DNA from: Butyrivibrio sp. XPD2006
GTDB lineage: Bacteria > Bacillota > Clostridia > Lachnospirales > Lachnospiraceae
NCBI RefSeq assembly: GCF_000420865.1
Contig: NZ_ATVT01000006.1
Coordinates: forward strand, 165,180 to 229,179
Direction of reading: 5' to 3'
DNA length: 64,000 bases
Part shown: positions 17,760 to 26,275 of the stretch, one piece after another
Position numbering within the stretch: position 1 is the stretch's first letter
How the letters are laid out: every line of letters begins with the position of its first letter
The notes under the pieces: generated by a model
Told to the model about the DNA's origin: nothing
The model's input: only the letters and a program-made list of their open reading frames with translations
Database searches by the model: none
Made by a program: the position numbers and the translations under genes

Positions 17760-20365
17760 AAGCATTCCTCCTGTTCTCTTAATGGTTCAAGTTCCACAGC
17801 CAACTGCCTGTATCTTGAAAGCAGTTCCTCAAGTTCTTTTTCCAGCGTCTCCGTGTCATCGCTGTTACCGGCCTTCTCAAGCCTTGCAGCCAGTTCTGAA
17901 AGCTCAAGTGCGCCTATCGATCGCGACGCACTCTTCAGCGCATGTATCTTTATCGTAGTATTTTTTATATCTCTTTCAGCCCAGTATTTCTCAATTTCTT
18001 CCGCTTTCTTTTCAGCGCTTCCTGCGTACAGCCTGAGAGTTTCGACATAATCCTCGCTATCTCCGCAATACTCAAGGCCTGCATCCACATCAATTTCTTT
18101 GATGCCTGCAAGGAACTCCGGAAGCTCAGATTCGTCTTTTTCATCGGCAAAAGAAATCTCGGCGTCATCTTCAACAAGCTTCACCTTGTCCTTTGGAAGA
18201 TACTGAAGCAGCATCGTTTCAAGCTTCTCGACGTCGATCGGCTTGGTGAGATAATCGTCGAATCCGGCATTTGTGTACATCTCGCGCATACCGGAAATCG
18301 CATTGGCGGTAAGACAGATTATCGGAATCTCTCTATTCGGAGTATCCGTTAATGCCTTCATCTCCTTGAGGGTCTCTATACCGTCTTTTTCCGGCATCAT
18401 ATGATCCAGGAAGATTACGTCATAAGGCTCTTTTGCAAAAAGAGCTATACCCTCATCACCACTTTCCGCAGTATCGATCTTAAGCTCAGTCCGCTTAAGC
18501 AGATTTACAAACACCATGAGGTTTACAGATGTATCATCAACCACAAGCACCCTTGCCGTAGGTGCCGTGAACTTCTCGCGATAATTGGTCCGCTCACTCA
18601 GTGAGCGTCTGAAGGCTTCCTCGAAATCTCCGATGGGCTCCCAATTAGCAACCTTCTGCTCCAGTTCAAAAGAAAATACCGAGCCCTTACCGTATTCACT
18701 CTCAACCTCAAGGCGGCTTCCCATCATGTCAAGAAATCTCTGGGTAATGGCCATTCCGAGTCCTGTGCCCTCGATATTCCTGTTCTTCTTTTCATCAATA
18801 CGCTCAAAGGCGACAAACAATTTATCAAGATCTTCGGGTTTTATGCCTATACCGGTGTCTGCGACGCTGGCACTGATCATGACCGAATCAGGCTTATCCG
18901 GAATCTGATGCGCATGCACCGAGAAGGTTATGGATCCCTGATGGGTATACTTTACGGCATTCGAGAGGATATTGATGACAATCTGCTTGATCCTTATCTC
19001 ATCTCCGTTAAGGGTCGTCGGAATATTCCTGTCTATATCCAGGTTTAATGAAAGGCCTTTATCTTCCGCTTTCTGCTGTATCATGTTCACGAGATCGTTA
19101 AGAAGGGAAGCAGGGCTGTAATCCACATTTACCAATTCCATTTTCCCGGCTTCTATCTTGGAGAAATCCAGAATATCATTGATGATACCAAGTAGCGTGC
19201 TTCCGGCAGTTCTTATGCTCTCCGAATACATCCTGATACTGTCATCCTTAGAGTCCCTGAGTACCATCTCATTTAATCCCAGTATCGCGTTCATAGGTGT
19301 ACGGATGTCATGGGACATTGTGGACAGGAAGTACGATTTGGCCTCATTGGCCTGATTCGCCTGCTGTGCAGCCTCTGATAGCTCGCGGTTGTAAATCATC
19401 ATGACAACGGAATTGAATATCAAAAGAGCCAAGAATCCAAGTGACGCTATTCCCAGGAGCAGCCAGTCAATGGATCGGCTCGCCACGAGGTCTTTTGCCG
19501 GAATATAAGCCAGTAGCACCCATGTCGTCATAATCTCAAGAGGTGTGTAAGATAAAATACAATCCTCACCTTTAAAGTTCTTGATCGTCATGGTGCCCGT
19601 CCCACCGGCAATCTTCCCTGTCACCTGCCCATATTCTTCGGCTGAAGCCTTATTGTATGACTTGAAGTACTCAAAGAAATTGCTGTTCTTAAAGGACTTG
19701 CCACGGACAACGTAATTGCCTTCCTTGTCTATCAGGCTTATCTCGACGTTCTCGTACTCACCTTTAAGGAAAACCAGCTTCTGTTCAAGGCTGCTCAACG
19801 GAACAACTCTCATCAGTATGCCGCTTTTCTGCTCACCACTCTCCTTATCAAGGACAGTCACAAAATTATAAAATGCGATGGATTGTACACCGTTCATGGG
19901 ATTTGTATAGGCTCTTGTAAGTTTGACAGCATCATTGGAATTGCCGGCGCTTTCGATGTTGTCAAAGATATTTATATTCTTGTAGGAAACGTCATAGACA
20001 TCAGGATCGGATACCTTAGCAGTCGTTGAAATACCTGCTCTTTTCGGACTGTCAAGAAATATAAGGTGTGCCTGGATCTCAGGTGTTGTCTTTGCCCTTC
20101 TGATAAAGGATATAGCCTCATCATCAGTCATAGGCGCGCCTTCCTGCGCAGAAAAATTGACATAGTTCGCCCATATATCACAAAGATGCTGCTCATCCTC
20201 AAGGTAATTGGCGATGATCTGATTGGTGGTCACGGTCATCTTTTCAAAGGCGATAATTCCATTCTCGTAGCTCTCATCAGCCTTTTCGTTCGCATACCTG
20301 ACGATGAAGAACAGGATGAATCCCATTATTAAGAGATTTATTGCTATTATCAGGCCTCTTCTCAA
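17756..20365 (-). CDS. Hybrid histidine kinase (Cache-HisKA-HATPase-REC-Hpt)
   Basis: This 869-residue sensor kinase has a transmembrane helix at about 5-24, an extracytoplasmic double-Cache-like domain (about 30-295), and a second helix near 300-320. HisKA follows with the phospho-accepting His in MSHDIRTPMNAILGL near residue 350, then an HATPase with GTGLGMAI. The receiver domain is LVVDDTSVN...FLDHMMPEKDG (Asp near 653), and the C-terminal Hpt domain is KIHALKSASRSIGA (His near 807). The start is TTG, seven bases after GGAGG. The four-base overlap with the solute-binding gene suggests one signalling unit. The final response regulator is not in the window. Confidence 0.92.
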
Positions 20366-20527
20366 ACTTCAGCCTCCGGTCTGGCAGTTAAGAATACATG
20401 ATTATTGTTATCATTATTTTATCACATAATATGCGCCAAACCGATTTGGTTATACTTTTTTAACTTGATTTTTAGCAAAAAAAGTATCATACTCAGTTCT
20501 TAGCATCTATAAGATGGAGGTAAACAA
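20366..20527. promoter_or_regulatory. Divergent control region, kinase / antiporter
   Basis: This AT-rich gap contains an inverted repeat CCAAA-CCGA-TTTGG and, on the plus strand, a TTGATT with a CATACT seventeen bases later as a possible promoter for the antiporter. The assignment is weak; nothing else is visible. Confidence 0.35.
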
Positions 20528-21715
20528 ATGGATACAATTCAGATATTAAGAGATCTTTTTATAATTATTGTCAGCGCAAAGCTCTTCGGACTGATAGCCA
20601 GAAGGCTTCATGCTCCACAGGTTGCCGGTGAGATCATCGCAGGTCTTCTCATAGGGCCAACCCTGTTTAATCTTGTTAATTCCAGTGATTTCCTGTCAGG
20701 CATGGCCGAAATCGGTGTAATTCTTCTGATGTTCAGTGCAGGACTGGAAACAGACATCGACAAGCTCAAAAAATCAGGATTAAAGGCAACGATCCTGGCA
20801 TGCACCGGCGTCGGAGTTCCCCTTGTTCTGGGTACTCTCCTGTACATGGCCTTCTATGGCTTTGCAGCTCCGGGATCAACCGAATTCATAAAAGCACTCT
20901 TCATAGGCACTATTCTTACAGCTACTTCCGTGAGCATAACAGTTCAGGTTCTCAAGGAACTTGGAAAAATATCCACAGAAGTCGGAACAACAATCATGAG
21001 CGCCGCAATCATAGATGACGTAATAGGAATTGTGGTTCTTACAGCTGTTCTGGGCCTGAAAGATCCCAATGCCAATCTTGCAGCTGTTTGCTTAAAGACT
21101 GTGGCTTTCTTTGCGCTTTCGGTTGTTGTCGGAATAATCATATTTAAGATAATGTCAAAAGCGGAAGCAAAATGGCCACATACCAGAAGAATCCCGATCA
21201 TGGGCCTGGCACTGGCCTTTGCGATGTCTTATGTTGCTGATAAGTACTTCGGCGTAGCGGATATCACCGGCGCATATGTTGCCGGCATTATCCTCAGCTC
21301 TCTGGACAACTCTCAGTACATAGACAGAAAGATGGACATAAATTCATATATGATATTTGGGCCTGTATTCTTCGCAAGTGTGGGACTTCAGACAAACCTC
21401 AGGTCTGTCGACATGACAATCCTTGCGTTTTCTGCAGCCTTTGTAGTCGTTGGACTCCTCGGAAAGGTTGTAGGCTGCGGAATTGCAGCAAAGCTCCTTA
21501 AGTACAACACCTCTGACTCATTAAAGATCGGTGTCGGTATGATGACAAGGGGCGAAGTCGCTCTTATCGTAGCTCAAAGAGGCCTTAAAGCTGATATCGT
21601 CGACAGCAGATACTTTACCGCAGTAATTCTTTTGATAATATTGAGCTCTATCCTTACTCCGATATTATTAAAGGCTATATATGCTTCAGATGAAAAATCC
21701 GGTACCCCTGCCTGA
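20528..21715 (+). CDS. Cation/proton antiporter (CPA2, Kef/NapA type)
   Basis: This 395-residue protein has about twelve hydrophobic segments of the CPA2 Na+/H+ exchanger family. Motifs are the N-terminal RLHAPQVAGEIIAGLLIGP, GVILLMFSAGLETD, TILTATSVSITV and the ion-binding SAAIIDDVIGIV near residue 160. There is no C-terminal RCK/TrkA domain, so it is a bare transporter core. ATG 20528 follows ATGGAGGTAAACAA. It likely exchanges Na+ or K+ for protons. It is monocistronic. Confidence 0.92.
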   Translation: MDTIQILRDLFIIIVSAKLFGLIARRLHAPQVAGEIIAGLLIGPTLFNLVNSSDFLSGMAEIGVILLMFSAGLETDIDKLKKSGLKATILACTGVGVPLVLGTLLYMAFYGFAAPGSTEFIKALFIGTILTATSVSITVQVLKELGKISTEVGTTIMSAAIIDDVIGIVVLTAVLGLKDPNANLAAVCLKTVAFFALSVVVGIIIFKIMSKAEAKWPHTRRIPIMGLALAFAMSYVADKYFGVADITGAYVAGIILSSLDNSQYIDRKMDINSYMIFGPVFFASVGLQTNLRSVDMTILAFSAAFVVVGLLGKVVGCGIAAKLLKYNTSDSLKIGVGMMTRGEVALIVAQRGLKADIVDSRYFTAVILLIILSSILTPILLKAIYASDEKSGTPA

Positions 21716-21793
21716 GGCTTTCAGCCACCCTTGATTTCCTTTAAATAATCTGCCACAGATGCACCTCCGGCTTCTTTACTTCATCAATAGCCT

Positions 21794-22120
21794 TTACTCG
21801 TTCCATATCTCTTTTGCCAGACGGAACACAGCCCAGCCCTTAGGCCAGCCAACATACATGGTGGCATGTGTGATGATTGCCGCGATTTCCTCCTTAGTTA
21901 CTCCATGCGATTTCGCATTCTGAAGATGATATGAAAGAGATGAATCTGTGATTCCGGAAGCCATAAGTGAAACTACCGTGATGATGCATTTTGTCTTAAC
22001 ATCGATCGCTTCTTCATTCCAGACTTCTCCAAAGAGAACGTCATCATTTAAATGTGCAAACATTGGTGCAAACTCACCAAGTTGATCTCTTCCTGCTGTC
22101 TGTACGATTTTCTCACTCAT
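21794..22120 (-). CDS. Carboxymuconolactone decarboxylase-like protein
   Basis: This is a 108-residue single-domain AhpD/CMD-fold protein. The block TKCIITVVSLMASGITDSSL, then a LQNAKSHGVTKEEIAAIITHATMYVGWP segment, is typical. The CxxC of peroxidase-type AhpD members is absent, so it is of the decarboxylase-like branch without thiol activity. The ATG at 22120 follows GAGGAAG, eleven bases after the reductase stop. It is the last gene of a TetR-AKR-CMD operon, a common pairing for detoxification of small carbonyls or aromatics. Confidence 0.88.
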   Translation of the reverse strand: MSEKIVQTAGRDQLGEFAPMFAHLNDDVLFGEVWNEEAIDVKTKCIITVVSLMASGITDSSLSYHLQNAKSHGVTKEEIAAIITHATMYVGWPKGWAVFRLAKEIWNE

Positions 22121-22131
22121 TTTTGTCTTCC

Positions 22132-23178
22132 TCACTTTCCTATCTTCTGGTCTCCGGTGGACCACACATGTTTCTTGGATGCGTCGGTTCTTTTATTCTG
22201 CGCCATAACACCTGCAAGTGAATGAGGCACATATGGCTCTTCGAGGTACTTAAGCTCATCGTCTGTCAGCACCAGATCCACTGCCTTTGCTGCGCCTTCG
22301 ATGTGATGAAGCTTGGTTGCTCCGCAAACAGGGGCAGTCACCTTTGTAAGGAGCCATGCCAGGGATACTTCCGTCATAGTCACACCATGCCTATCTGCAA
22401 GTTCTGCCACACGATTTATGATCACAGCATCCTGTTCTGCTGTAGTATCATATTTAAACTTCGCATAGGTATCCTCGGTTGCGCGCTTTGTGTCACCTTC
22501 GCCGGGCTTTCGTGAAAGTCTTCCGCTTGCCAGTGCGCTGTAAGGAGTAAGTGCAATATTCTCTTCTTCACAATACGGAACCATCTCGCGCTCTTCTTCT
22601 CTGAAGATAAGATTGTAATGCCCCTGAATTGAAACAAATTTAGCAAAGCCCTCTTTTTCTGCAAGCGCATTAGCCTTGGCAATCTGCCACGCAAAGCAGT
22701 TTGAAATGCCGATATATCTTGCCTTACCTGCTTTCACGATGCGGTTTAAACCATCCATTATGTCATAGAGTTCTGTATTCCAATCCCACATGTGATAGAT
22801 ATACAGATCCACGTAGTCCATTCCAAGATTCTGAAGGCTTGTATTTACCATGTTCTCGATATGCTGCTGACCGGTTATTCCTTTTTCAATTTCTTCCGGT
22901 GTTCTGGGAAGGAATTTTGTCGCAACAACTACATCTTCACGCTTTGCAAAATCCCTTAGAGCACGGCCGACATACTGCTCGCTGGTTCCGCTCTGATAAG
23001 CTATAGCGGTATCATAGAAATTAACGCCCAAATCGAGCCCTCTTTTAATGATCTCTCTGGAATGCTCTTCATCAAGAGTCCAGCTGTGCTGTCCCTTCGT
23101 AGCATCTCCAAATCCCATGCAGCCCATGCAGATACGTGATACGTTTAAGTCTGAATTTCCAAGTTTTGTGTATTTCAT
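22132..23178 (-). CDS. Aldo/keto reductase
   Basis: This is a 348-residue NAD(P)H-dependent aldo/keto reductase of the YajO/Tas-like group. The catalytic tetrad is visible: Asp and Tyr in NFYDTAIAY, Lys in VVATKF and His in YIYHMWDW. The C-terminal cofactor segment is TAPVCGATKLHHIEGA. The start MKYTKLGNSDL at 23178 follows AAGGAGG; a GTG six bases upstream is possible. It is the middle gene of the TetR-controlled operon. Confidence 0.93.
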   Translation of the reverse strand: MKYTKLGNSDLNVSRICMGCMGFGDATKGQHSWTLDEEHSREIIKRGLDLGVNFYDTAIAYQSGTSEQYVGRALRDFAKREDVVVATKFLPRTPEEIEKGITGQQHIENMVNTSLQNLGMDYVDLYIYHMWDWNTELYDIMDGLNRIVKAGKARYIGISNCFAWQIAKANALAEKEGFAKFVSIQGHYNLIFREEEREMVPYCEEENIALTPYSALASGRLSRKPGEGDTKRATEDTYAKFKYDTTAEQDAVIINRVAELADRHGVTMTEVSLAWLLTKVTAPVCGATKLHHIEGAAKAVDLVLTDDELKYLEEPYVPHSLAGVMAQNKRTDASKKHVWSTGDQKIGK

Positions 23179-23225
23179 CGCCACTTACCCTCCTTAGATC
23201 TGCTGTTTTATCTCTCTGCATCTCT

Positions 23226-23834
23226 TTATAAAAGCTTCATCAGACAATTATTGGTCATCTCAAAAACAGACTGATATACATAGTCCACATTTGCCTGTTT
23301 CATAGCATCCTTCTGCTTGTCTGTTACTGCAGTGTACGGATAAATGCCAAACATAAACGGGAAAAAGACATATAAGATGTCCCGGATCTCTTTTTCCGAC
23401 TTCTCAGGGCAGAACTTGGTAAGTATCATTCCCACGTTCTTCAGTGACTGACCGTAAGCCACTTTGAAGGAAATCAGAAGTTCATGCCTGCTGTTTGCCT
23501 CCATATCGAAATTGTTCATGGCAAGCAGCTGTGGTCTGTTTGCGAGGGATGATGCAAGCTTCTCAGCGATCTGCTCCTTCGTAAGGCTTTCATTGTCCTG
23601 AAGGATAGATTCCAGTTCTTCATTCCACCTCATATACTCACGTTCAAACAGCGCAAGGAATATCTCCTCTTTTGTCTGGAAATAGTTGTATATGGTGGGT
23701 CTTGAAAAAGAGGTTTCGCTCCCGATCTCTTTAAGAGTTATATCCTTAAAGCTCATGGTTTGATACAGTTTCTCGCAGGCGTTTATGATTTCTTCTTTTC
23801 TTGCTGCGGTTCTTTCAGGGGATCCTTTTGGCAT
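23226..23834 (-). CDS. TetR-family repressor
   Basis: This 202-residue regulator has a TetR_N helix-turn-helix in residues 10-60 (ITLKEIGSETSFSRPTIYNYF) and a helical ligand-binding domain after it. ATG 23834 follows AGGAGCATGAATC. Two 13-bp palindromes of the form TGACAYCGTGTCA lie 27 and 61 bases upstream, so it very likely represses its own operon with the aldo/keto reductase and the CMD-like gene. The inducer is unknown. Confidence 0.93.
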   Translation of the reverse strand: MPKGSPERTAARKEEIINACEKLYQTMSFKDITLKEIGSETSFSRPTIYNYFQTKEEIFLALFEREYMRWNEELESILQDNESLTKEQIAEKLASSLANRPQLLAMNNFDMEANSRHELLISFKVAYGQSLKNVGMILTKFCPEKSEKEIRDILYVFFPFMFGIYPYTAVTDKQKDAMKQANVDYVYQSVFEMTNNCLMKLL

Positions 23835-23860
23835 GATTCATGCTCCTATGTTTTTTATTC

Positions 23861-23907
23861 TGACATCGTGTCAATTTGAATTATATGGTCATTCTGACAC
23901 CGTGTCA
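23861..23907 (-). promoter_or_regulatory. Two perfect TetR operators
   Basis: TGACATCGTGTCA (23861-23873) and TGACACCGTGTCA (23895-23907) share TGACA/TGTCA arms around a three-base centre. They are 34 bases apart centre to centre and sit just upstream of the TetR gene. Confidence 0.88.
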
Positions 23908-23992
23908 AGATATGATTTGAAAGTTTATTTTCTTTTAATTTCTTTGCAAAATAAAAGAAAGGCCAAAGAATGAATCGATTTTGTTCTCTCGT

Positions 23993-24238
23993 TCATTCCT
24001 TACAACATTTGCCGGTGGTTTCATTACAGAGAGTTTTTATAAAACCACAGAATTCTTTCATTATGGCTGTGTTTATTGAATAGTAGTGCCACTTGCCTTC
24101 CTTTCTGTCATTAACAAGACCTGAATCCACCAGTATCTTCATGTGATGAGAAAGAGTATCCTTTCTGCTTGTCTTATGTTTTGACCTTATATAGCATGAA
24201 AAATTGTAATATATGCCTTTCAATGACATATTCTCCAT
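23993..24238 (-). pseudogene. ArsR-family regulator, 5'-truncated
   Basis: The second half of this reading frame is a clear ArsR/SmtB recognition helix and wing: TLSHHMKILVDSGLVNDRKE, GKWHYYSIN and a Cys-rich tail (KTLCNETTGKCCKE). The first 28 residues do not resemble any ArsR protein and are partly encoded by the first 38-bp palindrome of the array at 24212. The DNA-binding N-terminal helices are missing, so I regard it as a gene cut by the arrival of the repeat or element. A short protein could still be made, but it would lack a complete HTH domain. Confidence 0.75.
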
Positions 24239-24470
24239 TCGAAGGCATACTATTATTCATTTTTTATAACGAAATTGATTGAAGTATGCCTTCTCAAACA
24301 TTTTTACCTTGATTAGGGCATACTTCGCTCTAAGCAATACCCTTGAAGTGCCATAACGTATGCCCTGGATAATAGATTTTTCTTATCTAGGGCATACTTC
24401 GCATTTAAGCGCAATTCTGTAGCTCAGATAAATATGCCCCTGAATGTACTTTTTCCTTGCTAGAGGCATA
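24212..24470. repeat. Array of four 38-bp imperfect palindromes, ~74-bp period
   Basis: Four units at 24212-24249, 24285-24322, 24359-24396 and 24433-24470 each start TATGCC and end GGCATA, and each is exactly 38 bases long. Inner arms are YY / AR-rich, and three units have a TTTTT near the centre. The segments between units are 35, 36 and 36 bases. Cores and gaps differ in sequence; only ends and lengths are kept. Confidence 0.85.
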
Positions 24471-25146
24471 AATGCATGGCTTAATAGAATACCTATAAGT
24501 AACATAGAGTTATATATTGATTGCCTGAATTTAAAAAAGGAAATTTCCACGCATCAGAACAATGAGTGGTGCCACGAATCAGAAGCGTGGTGTGTGGGAA
24601 CAGCCCCCTGAATCAAGAATACGAGCGCAAGTACTGCCAGGAATACAGACGCGCCTGAAATATCAAGAATACGGGCGCCACGAGGGCGCCCGAAAATTTG
24701 CACAAGAAGGTTTTTCAACCATCTACACGAATCCGAGCCAATGCCGGATTCATCAATAATCCATGCAAATCCAGATAAACACTGGATTTGTCAATTATTT
24801 AGAACTCTTCAGTGTCGGGAACACGTTTTGGATATTGTCCTTCTTCCGGAATTAAGCGGAATTGAAAGGAACTATTCCTCAAGAAACATTCAATGAATTA
24901 CTCCCTCAAAGACCACTGAGGGGAACGAAAATATTGTCACTGATGAGGCAACTCCATTTTTTAGTGGTGCTCAGTTACGGCTACCACTATGCTCATTGTT
25001 CAGTACCTTTGGACTGCAATTTCCAACTATAGGACATTACATTTTTCAAGGCACATCTTGGAATTGCTATCTACCTATTAATTATACCTCCTGTAATAGT
25101 GAGTGTCACTAGTTTTCTGACCACTTCATATACAAATTGAGATGTT
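24471..25146. other. Hairpin-rich noncoding region
   Basis: No gene is supported here. Several short perfect stems are seen: CCACG/CGTGG (24572-24590), CGGGCGCC/GGCGCCCG (24672-24692), GAATCCG/CGGATTC (24729-24751), CAAATCCAG/CTGGATTTG (24766-24790), CCCTCA/TGAGGG (24903-24922) and TAGTGGT/ACCACTA (24962-24989). The sequence AAGAATACG occurs twice (24615, 24665) before GC-rich arms. It looks like the end region of a mobile element. Confidence 0.6.
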
Positions 25147-25176
25147 CTGCTGTTCCCACTTCGGGAACAACAGCAG
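25147..25176 (-). terminator. Terminator of the first integrase gene
   Basis: CTGCTGTTCCC pairs with GGGAAC plus ACAGCAG (one small bulge) over an ACTTC loop, directly past the integrase stop codon. No long U-run follows, so termination may be partial. Confidence 0.5.
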
Positions 25177-26196
25177 TTAAAGAATCAGCTTGCCCTTAAG
25201 ACTATCCAGGGCTTCTTTCTTCTTTTCTTTATGGCAGTCTGCGTAGATGTTCATCGTAGTTGTGATATCAGAGTGCCCCATAATTGTCTGGATAACCTTC
25301 AGGTTAACATCATTCTCGCAGAGCCTGGTGCAAAAAGTGTGACGGAGGTTATGCGCTGAAAAGGTCGGCAAAAGAAGTGGTTCTCTTTCCTCGTACTCAG
25401 CCCTATGCTTCTCCTTTTCATTATAACTGTCAGCAGCTCTGTGAATTGCATGATTAACTGCACTAGCAAGATAAACAGTATGCGATGCTGTTGAAAAAAC
25501 AAAGTCCTTGTAACCATCAATCTCTTCTTCACAAAATCCCAGGCACTTTTGGATCTGGTACTCATCAAGGAACGCATCAAACACTTCATCTACCATAGGA
25601 ATGATCCTTGTTCCTGCCTTTGTCTTTGGAGTTTCGATTCTCTTCTGGGTATGTCCGTGTTCATCAGGCCTATCCGTCAGTGTGTGATTTACGGATATTG
25701 TCCTCTCTTTAAAATTAAGATCATTCCATGTAAGACCGAGGCACTCTCCTATGCGCATACCAGTTCCAAGAAGCACTGTGACGACAGGAACCCACCCTGT
25801 ATATTCACGATTACTCTTAAGATAATCCATGAATGCTTTCTGCTGTTCTGCAGAAAGAGCTTCTCTCTTTCCAACAACAAAGTACTTACTTGCTTTCACT
25901 TCTGCCATGGCGCCATCTGTCGGGTTTGTCCTTATCAGTCCATCTCTCACAGCCATCTGAAAAGCAGGATGTAAAAGACCATGCACATGATCAACAATAC
26001 TCCCGCTTAACCCATCCTCTTTAAGCATATGAAAATAATAAGTAAGGACATCTGAGTATTTGATATCTACAATCTTGCGTTTTCCAAAAGTATTACTGAT
26101 ATAATGTTTGAAGACAAAAACGTACATCCCCTTTGTCGTCGTCTTAAGATTGTTCTTGTTATCAATGTACTTCTGCACCATATATTTTATAATCAT
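25177..26196 (-). CDS. Tyrosine integrase lacking the arm-binding domain
   Basis: This 339-residue protein is a phage/ICE-type tyrosine recombinase. The core-binding domain spans about 1-100 and the catalytic domain 115-335, with Arg in GTGMRIGE (near 146), HNLRHTFCTRL (near 284), GHSD and the nucleophile Tyr in NIYADC (near 318). Compared with the related 413-residue integrase at 32416 it lacks about 75 N-terminal residues, the AP2-like arm-binding domain. The start MIIKYM at 26196 has only a poor ribosome site. All catalytic residues are present, so it may still be active. Confidence 0.88.
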   Translation of the reverse strand: MIIKYMVQKYIDNKNNLKTTTKGMYVFVFKHYISNTFGKRKIVDIKYSDVLTYYFHMLKEDGLSGSIVDHVHGLLHPAFQMAVRDGLIRTNPTDGAMAEVKASKYFVVGKREALSAEQQKAFMDYLKSNREYTGWVPVVTVLLGTGMRIGECLGLTWNDLNFKERTISVNHTLTDRPDEHGHTQKRIETPKTKAGTRIIPMVDEVFDAFLDEYQIQKCLGFCEEEIDGYKDFVFSTASHTVYLASAVNHAIHRAADSYNEKEKHRAEYEEREPLLLPTFSAHNLRHTFCTRLCENDVNLKVIQTIMGHSDITTTMNIYADCHKEKKKEALDSLKGKLIL

Positions 26197-26218
26197 TTAA
26201 TCTCTATTTTCATATATT

Positions 26219-26247
26219 TTGACATATATTATGTTATGCTCTATATA
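26219..26247 (+). promoter_or_regulatory. Sigma-A promoter of the EAL gene
   Basis: TTGACA (26219-26224), a 17-base spacer and TATATA (26242-26247) form a near-consensus promoter 29 bases before the start of the EAL-domain gene. Confidence 0.8.
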
Positions 26248-26275
26248 GTAATAATATTTTGTGGAGATTTCGTAT

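Noticed and set aside
21716..21793. Possible gene tail ending in ADYLKEIKGG on the minus strand
   Set aside because: About twenty codons only, with no family I can name; not enough to call a remnant.
24212..24470. CRISPR array with 38-bp repeats and 36-bp spacers
   Set aside because: Repeat cores differ strongly between units; only six to eight bases at each end are shared, and no cas gene is in the window. CRISPR repeats would be nearly identical.
24562..24759. 65-residue plus-strand open frame in the hairpin region
   Set aside because: It runs through hairpins, has no ribosome site, and its composition looks non-coding.
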